A DNA stretch of 64,000 nt, from contig NZ_JAMXSR020000002.1 in NCBI RefSeq assembly GCF_024124765.2, forward strand, positions 1,077,001 to 1,141,000. The letters run 5' to 3'. The stretch's first letter is position 1; each line of letters opens with the position of its first letter. A program made the translations under genes and the position numbers. Under the pieces are notes generated by a model that did no database searches, was not told where the DNA came from, and was given only the letters and a program-made list of their open reading frames with translations. Below, piece after piece: positions 60,397 to 64,000 of the stretch. Source of the stretch: Sphingomonas sp. H160509 (GTDB taxonomy: Bacteria > Pseudomonadota > Alphaproteobacteria > Sphingomonadales > Sphingomonadaceae).

Positions 60397-60606
60397 ATGT
60401 TCTTTCTGACCTTGGCGCTGTTGTCGGCGCCATCGACCTGCACCGAGGTCAAGCAACAGTGCCGCGCGTGTCCTTCCGCGGGTAGCGTCAAAGGGTGTTC
60501 GACGGTCGGGATTGCGTGCCAACCGACGCGTCGCATCTGCGACCCTGCCGTTCCGCCGAAGTCCGTCGCGCGGGTGCACCGGGTGGCTGACAAGAGGGCG
60601 CGCTGA
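60397..60606 (+). CDS. Small cysteine-rich secreted protein, hypothetical
   Basis: A 69-residue frame from ATG 60397 with an N-terminal hydrophobic stretch (MFFLTLALLSAPSTC) and seven cysteines in the following 45 residues (CTEVKQQCRACPSAG and others). The cysteine spacing suggests disulfides after export. ACGAGGA lies about ten bases upstream of the ATG. It stands just after the Sel1/SPOR gene. No family recognised; it could be spurious. Confidence 0.45.
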   Translation: MFFLTLALLSAPSTCTEVKQQCRACPSAGSVKGCSTVGIACQPTRRICDPAVPPKSVARVHRVADKRAR

Positions 60607-60705
60607 GTGATCGTGCCTTTGCCCGGCGGATGAGCGATCGGGTGCGGCAGGGATCAAATAGCCGGACCGGTCGTTTCGTTTCGACATCGACCGGGAGCTA
60701 GATGC

Positions 60706-61191
60706 ATGATTTCGAAGACCTTGGCGCTGGCAGTTGCCGGCGCAACGCTGTTGGCCGCGTGTTCTGGCGAGCAGCCTGCGACGACTATGAGCAACGACGC
60801 GATGGTGGATAATGGCGTGTCGTTGCGCAACCTTGCCGAGACCGAGGTGGCGGTGCCCAAGCCCGAGCAACTGACCGTGAAGGGGCGGCTTATCCCGACC
60901 CCGTCCGATCCTACGTCGCGGCATTTCCTGTTGCGCGAGCGGAAGGCGGCCAGCGGTACGATCATCGCGATCCTGCGGCAGGAGCATGATGGTAAGGTCG
61001 CCTATGCGCGTACCGAGACGGATTGCGGCAAGCGGTTGTTCCATGTGCTGGGGGTCGGTCCGAACCGCGCGCTGGTCGAGACCAATGTGGCGCATGATGG
61101 CCCGCTGCGCCCGATCAAGGGTTTGCCGTTGCGTGAGGAACTCGCGACGTATGTGTGCAACGCGAGCGGTACGCCGTTGGCGAAGGGGTAA
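60706..61191 (+). CDS. Hypothetical lipoprotein
   Basis: A 161-residue protein with a clear lipobox (ATLLAACSGEQ). The mature part has no known domain: KPEQLTVKGRLIPTPSDPTS, then HFLLRERKAASGTIIAILRQ and two cysteines (ETDCGKRLF, TYVCNAS) that could pair. Periplasmic or outer-membrane location is expected. The gene stands alone between a small Cys-rich gene and a palindromic repeat. Confidence 0.75.
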   Translation: MISKTLALAVAGATLLAACSGEQPATTMSNDAMVDNGVSLRNLAETEVAVPKPEQLTVKGRLIPTPSDPTSRHFLLRERKAASGTIIAILRQEHDGKVAYARTETDCGKRLFHVLGVGPNRALVETNVAHDGPLRPIKGLPLREELATYVCNASGTPLAKG

Positions 61192-61215
61192 ACCTCACTC
61201 CAGCTTCACTTCTGC

Positions 61216-61325
61216 TACCCTCCCTGGAAGGGAGGGGTTGGGGGTGGGTTGGCCGGCTCGAGCCACGACGGTCCGAACTCGCGGAAACCGACCCACCCCC
61301 TGCCCCTCCCTTCCAGGGAGGGGTA
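61216..61325. repeat. Palindromic repeat, family D variant
   Basis: TACCCTCCCTGGAAGGGAGGG on the left and CCCTCCCTTCCAGGGAGGGGTA on the right, with GGGGGTGGGTT / ACCCACCCCC inside. It fills the gap between the convergent lipoprotein gene and serB. Confidence 0.88.
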
Positions 61326-61330
61326 AGAAC

Positions 61331-62213
61331 CTAGTCCATCACCCAATCGTGCCGCGCGATACCCTGCGCGTAGAGTAGTGCCGTCAGGTCGCCGTGATCG
61401 ATCCGCGCCGCCGCAGCGGCCGCGACGATCGGCTTGGCGTGGTAGGCCACTCCCAGACCCGCCGCCTCGATCATCGCAAGGTCGTTCGCACCGTCGCCGA
61501 CTGCGAGCGAATCTTCGACTACGATCCCCTGCTCGGCGATCGCCGCCCGTAGCGTGGTAAGCTTCGTGTTCGACCCGACGATCGGCTTGGTCACCGTTCC
61601 CGTCAGCACGCCACCCTCGATCTCCAGCACGTTGGCGATCGCGCGATCGAACCCGATCTCCTTCGCCACCGGTTCCGCAAACCGCGTGAAACCGCCCGAC
61701 ACCAGCACCGCGAGAGCCCCCCCGCGAGCGCATCGTCCGCACCAACGCTTTCGCGCCGGGCATGATCTTCACGCGTTCGGTCAGACAGCGTTCGATGTCG
61801 CTTTCGGCCAGCCCCTTTAGGAGGGCCACGCGAGCATCGAGCGCCGCTTCGAAATCGAGTTCACCGCGCATCGCGCGCTCTGTGATCTCCGCGATCTGCG
61901 GCTTGATGCCAGCGTAATCCGCGAGTTCGTCGATGCATTCGACGGTGATCACGGTGGAATCCATGTCGGCGACGATCAACGTCTTGGTGCGCGTCAGGCT
62001 CGACTGCACGACGACGTCCGTCGCAGCAAACGCCCCCTCGAGCGCAACCCGAGCCGCATCCGGCGCCATCCCGAAGATCAGGTCGGCGGCATCGCCATCG
62101 TCGATCCAGCCGCTCGCGCCCGGTGCGCAGCCGGCGTCGCGCAGGCGGTCCATCGCGGTCGAAATATCGCCTGCGGTCAGCGTGCCCGAGGCTATAAGCG
62201 TTGCCGTGAACAT
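61331..62213 (-). CDS. serB: Phosphoserine phosphatase SerB (one frameshift)
   Basis: The last step of serine synthesis: dephosphorylation of phosphoserine. HAD motif [14 protein letters not shown], motif [13 protein letters not shown], motif III Lys in GSNTKLTTL, motif [18 protein letters not shown] short N-terminal ACT-like domain precedes. The frame changes at a C7 run 61718-61724 (TMRSRGG / AVLVSGGF). About 293 residues. The ATG at 62213 lies inside the 5' end of the divergent miaA. Confidence 0.95.
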
Positions 62214-63135
62214 TGAACATCTCCCGAAGGTCGCGCTCATCGCAGGGCCGACCGCGAGCGGCAAGTCCGCGCTCGCGCTGGCCATCGCCGCGCGCCACGA
62301 TGGCGTCGTCATCAACGCCGACTCCGCGCAGGTCTATGCCGACCTCCGCATCCTCACCGCGCGACCTTCGGCGGAAGACGAAGCAAGCGCCCCGCACCGG
62401 CTGTTCGGCCATGTGGATGCCGCCGATGCGAGCTACTCCGCCGCGCGCTGGGCCGCCGAGGCGACGGTGGCGATCCACCATACGCTCGCGGAGGGGAAGC
62501 TGCCGATTTTGGTGGGTGGCACGGGGCTCTATATCCGCACCTTGCTCGAAGGTATCGCTCCCGTACCCGAGATCGACCCGGCCCTTCGCAAGCAAGTCCG
62601 TGCCCTCCCTGTCGCCGAAGCACACACCGCGCTCGCGCAACTTGACCCGCAGGCCGCCGCCAAGCTCAACGCAGCCGACACCACCCGCGTCGCTCGCGCG
62701 CTCGAAGTCATCCGCGCCACCGGCCGGACGCTCGCCGACTGGCAGACCGAGAAGGTCGGCGGGATCGGCGAGACGATCGATATCCGCGCGCTCATCCTGA
62801 TCCCCGACCGCGACTGGCTCAACGCGCGCATCGACCAGCGCTTCGCCGAGATGGCCGACACCAGCCGCGAGGAAATCACCGCGCTGCTCGCGCGCACCGA
62901 TATCCCGCCGGACGCCCCGATCCGCCGCGCGATCGGTGTGCCCGAAATCGCCGAGCTCGTCCGCGGCGAGACCTCGAAACCCGATGCCATCGCCGCCGGA
63001 TCGCTCGCCACGCGGCGCTATGCCAAGCGGCAATATACGTGGCTCCGGCACCAGCCGCCGCCCATCTGGACCCGCACCGAAGCCCTCGATCTCTCAACGC
63101 GCCTGCAGCAATTTGAAACTATATTGCTCAAATGA
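62206..63135 (+). CDS. miaA: tRNA dimethylallyltransferase MiaA
   Basis: It adds an isoprenyl group to A37 of tRNAs that read UNN codons. P-loop [28 protein letters not shown], the [14 protein letters not shown] signature and the C-terminal [12 protein letters not shown] are conserved. 309 residues with GTG start at 62206 ([14 protein letters not shown]). The first eight bases overlap the start of serB on the other strand. Intact. Confidence 0.95.
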   Translation: MNIEHLPKVALIAGPTASGKSALALAIAARHDGVVINADSAQVYADLRILTARPSAEDEASAPHRLFGHVDAADASYSAARWAAEATVAIHHTLAEGKLPILVGGTGLYIRTLLEGIAPVPEIDPALRKQVRALPVAEAHTALAQLDPQAAAKLNAADTTRVARALEVIRATGRTLADWQTEKVGGIGETIDIRALILIPDRDWLNARIDQRFAEMADTSREEITALLARTDIPPDAPIRRAIGVPEIAELVRGETSKPDAIAAGSLATRRYAKRQYTWLRHQPPPIWTRTEALDLSTRLQQFETILLK

Positions 63136-63138
63136 TGT

Positions 63139-63217
63139 TTGACACGCATCTTTTATATCGATAGCCGGCCCCTCCACGAGACGCTAAAGGCTGCGTTCCC
63201 GCAAAGGATGATATGAA
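63139..63217 (+). promoter_or_regulatory. Likely ilvB promoter and leader
   Basis: TTGACA at 63139-63144 is followed by an A/T-rich CTTTTATATCGATA, the only such stretch nearby, and by AAAGGATGATATGAA just before the ilvB ATG, which contains the ribosome binding site AAAGGA. No attenuator hairpin with a branched-chain leader peptide is evident. Confidence 0.45.
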
Positions 63218-64000
63218 ATGACCGAGAAGAGTGGAGCCGATATCCTGATCGAGGCGCTGTGCGATCTCGGCGTGGAGGTCGTCTTCGGCTATCCGGGTGG
63301 TGCCGTGCTGCCGATCTACGATGCGCTGTTCCGCAGCGGCCGGATCAAGCACATTTTGGTGCGCCACGAACAGGCCGCGACGCATGCGGCGGAAGGCTAT
63401 GCCCGCTCGACCGGCAAGCCCGGCGTGGTGCTCGTCACCTCGGGCCCCGGCGCGACCAACGCGGTCACCGGCATCACCGACGCGCTGATGGATTCGATCC
63501 CGATGGTCGTGATCACCGGCCAGGTGCCGACGGCGCTGATCGGCACCGACGCGTTCCAGGAGGCCGATACCGTCGGCATCACGCGCCACTGCTCGAAGCA
63601 CAACTACCTCGTGAAGGATCCCGCCAAGCTTGGCGACGTGATCCACGAGGCGTTCCACATCGCCACCTCGGGGCGTCCGGGGCCGGTGGTCGTCGACATT
63701 CCCAAGGACGTGCAGGTCGCGACGGCTAGGTACAAGAAGCCGGGCCCGATCCAGCACAAGACCTATCGCCCGCAGGTGAAGGCCGACCAGTCGCAGATCG
63801 AGCAGCTGGTCGACATGCTCGCCGCGGCCGAACGTCCGATCCTGTATACCGGCGGCGGCATCATCAATTCCGGCCCCGCCGCGAGCCAGTTGCTGTGCGA
63901 ACTCGTCCGCATCACCGGCGCGCCGGTGACGTCGACGCTGATGGGCCTCGGCGCCTATCCCGCGTCCGGCCCGCAGTGGCTCGGCATGCTCGGGATGCAC
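63218..64000 (+). CDS. ilvB: Acetolactate synthase large subunit, partial
   Basis: A ThDP- and FAD-dependent enzyme that joins two pyruvates (or pyruvate and 2-ketobutyrate) in valine, leucine and isoleucine synthesis. The ThDP glutamate is in VRHEQAATHAAEGYAR, preceded by VFGYPGGAVLPIYDAL, and SGPGATNAVTGITDA and TGQVPTALIGTDAFQE are typical. The window ends at residue 261 (LGMLGMH), inside the FAD domain. It begins MTEKSGADIL with AAAGGA upstream. The regulatory subunit ilvN would be expected downstream. Confidence 0.96.
   Translation, partial: MTEKSGADILIEALCDLGVEVVFGYPGGAVLPIYDALFRSGRIKHILVRHEQAATHAAEGYARSTGKPGVVLVTSGPGATNAVTGITDALMDSIPMVVITGQVPTALIGTDAFQEADTVGITRHCSKHNYLVKDPAKLGDVIHEAFHIATSGRPGPVVVDIPKDVQVATARYKKPGPIQHKTYRPQVKADQSQIEQLVDMLAAAERPILYTGGGIINSGPAASQLLCELVRITGAPVTSTLMGLGAYPASGPQWLGMLGMH

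Noticed and set aside
60397..60606. Ribosomally made modified peptide (RiPP) precursor
   Set aside because: It is Cys-rich with a signal-like start, but no modification enzyme or transporter gene is nearby.
61933..62205. N-terminal extension of MiaA
   Set aside because: The frame is open upstream of GTG 62206 only as the antisense of serB, and MiaA begins with the P-loop strand right after this GTG.
63128..64000. Long minus-strand open frame opposite ilvB
   Set aside because: The plus strand encodes clear acetolactate synthase motifs; the minus frame is His/Arg-rich antisense.

Overview
The window is high-GC alphaproteobacterial DNA and most likely comes from a Sphingomonas-type member of the Sphingomonadaceae. 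The evidence is a DUF6481 protein, a DUF3072 protein, a large TonB-dependent receptor, the gene order of the type II secretion and cytochrome c maturation operons, and many short GC-rich palindromic repeats between genes. About 60 protein genes, three tRNA genes (His, Val, Leu) and some 20 palindromic repeat elements can be supported.

Layout. 1-5 kb: a partial LigT-like protein, the Kup potassium transporter, an Lrp/AsnC regulator divergent from alanine dehydrogenase, and a small DUF3072 protein. 4.8-9.7 kb: cytochrome c maturation operon ccmC-D-E-F-G-H-I on the minus strand, without ccmA/ccmB. 9.9-11.1 kb: a Glu/Leu/Phe/Val dehydrogenase and tRNA-His. 11.2-22.5 kb: a complete twelve-gene type II secretion operon, gspC to gspN, minus strand. 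22.7-28.3 kb: a prolyl-4-hydroxylase-like dioxygenase, a TonB-dependent receptor and a surface lipoprotein; the last two lie behind an array of 11-bp GTCAT repeats that matches a Pho box. 28.5-34 kb: DUF6481, then a tetR-emrA-emrB-nodT tripartite efflux operon. 34-37 kb: tRNA-Val, HU and Lon. 37.5-41.6 kb: an M1 peptidase, a small protein, a cytochrome c lipoprotein, a Ca2+/H+ antiporter and a nucleotidyltransferase-fold protein. 41.9-47.2 kb: ClpX, ClpP, a glycosyltransferase, trigger factor and tRNA-Leu. 47.3-53.8 kb: two small proteins, a retropepsin-like protease, gatB-gatA-gatC, a DUF3089 hydrolase and RuvX. 53.7-64 kb: a membrane protein, pyrB with a dihydroorotase-like pyrC', two divergent SPOR proteins, small secreted proteins, serB/miaA head to head, and the start of ilvB.

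The main biological points are these. (1) The lipoprotein, receptor and type II secretion genes are arranged like the phosphate-starvation lipoprotein locus reported for Caulobacter (ElpS), and here a strong Pho-box array is visible. (2) Palindromic repeats have entered the 5' coding parts of ccmH, gspE and a small gene after 39208 in frame, so the repeat is translated, much like the Rickettsia palindromic elements. (3) The dihydroorotase-like gene after pyrB has lost its zinc ligands and is probably a non-catalytic ATCase partner.

Quality warning. About 28 genes are broken by one-base shifts, nearly all at runs of G or C, and every protein resumes in the next frame with conserved family sequence. 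This is the pattern of homopolymer errors in the sequence, so these genes are annotated at full length and the shift positions are given.
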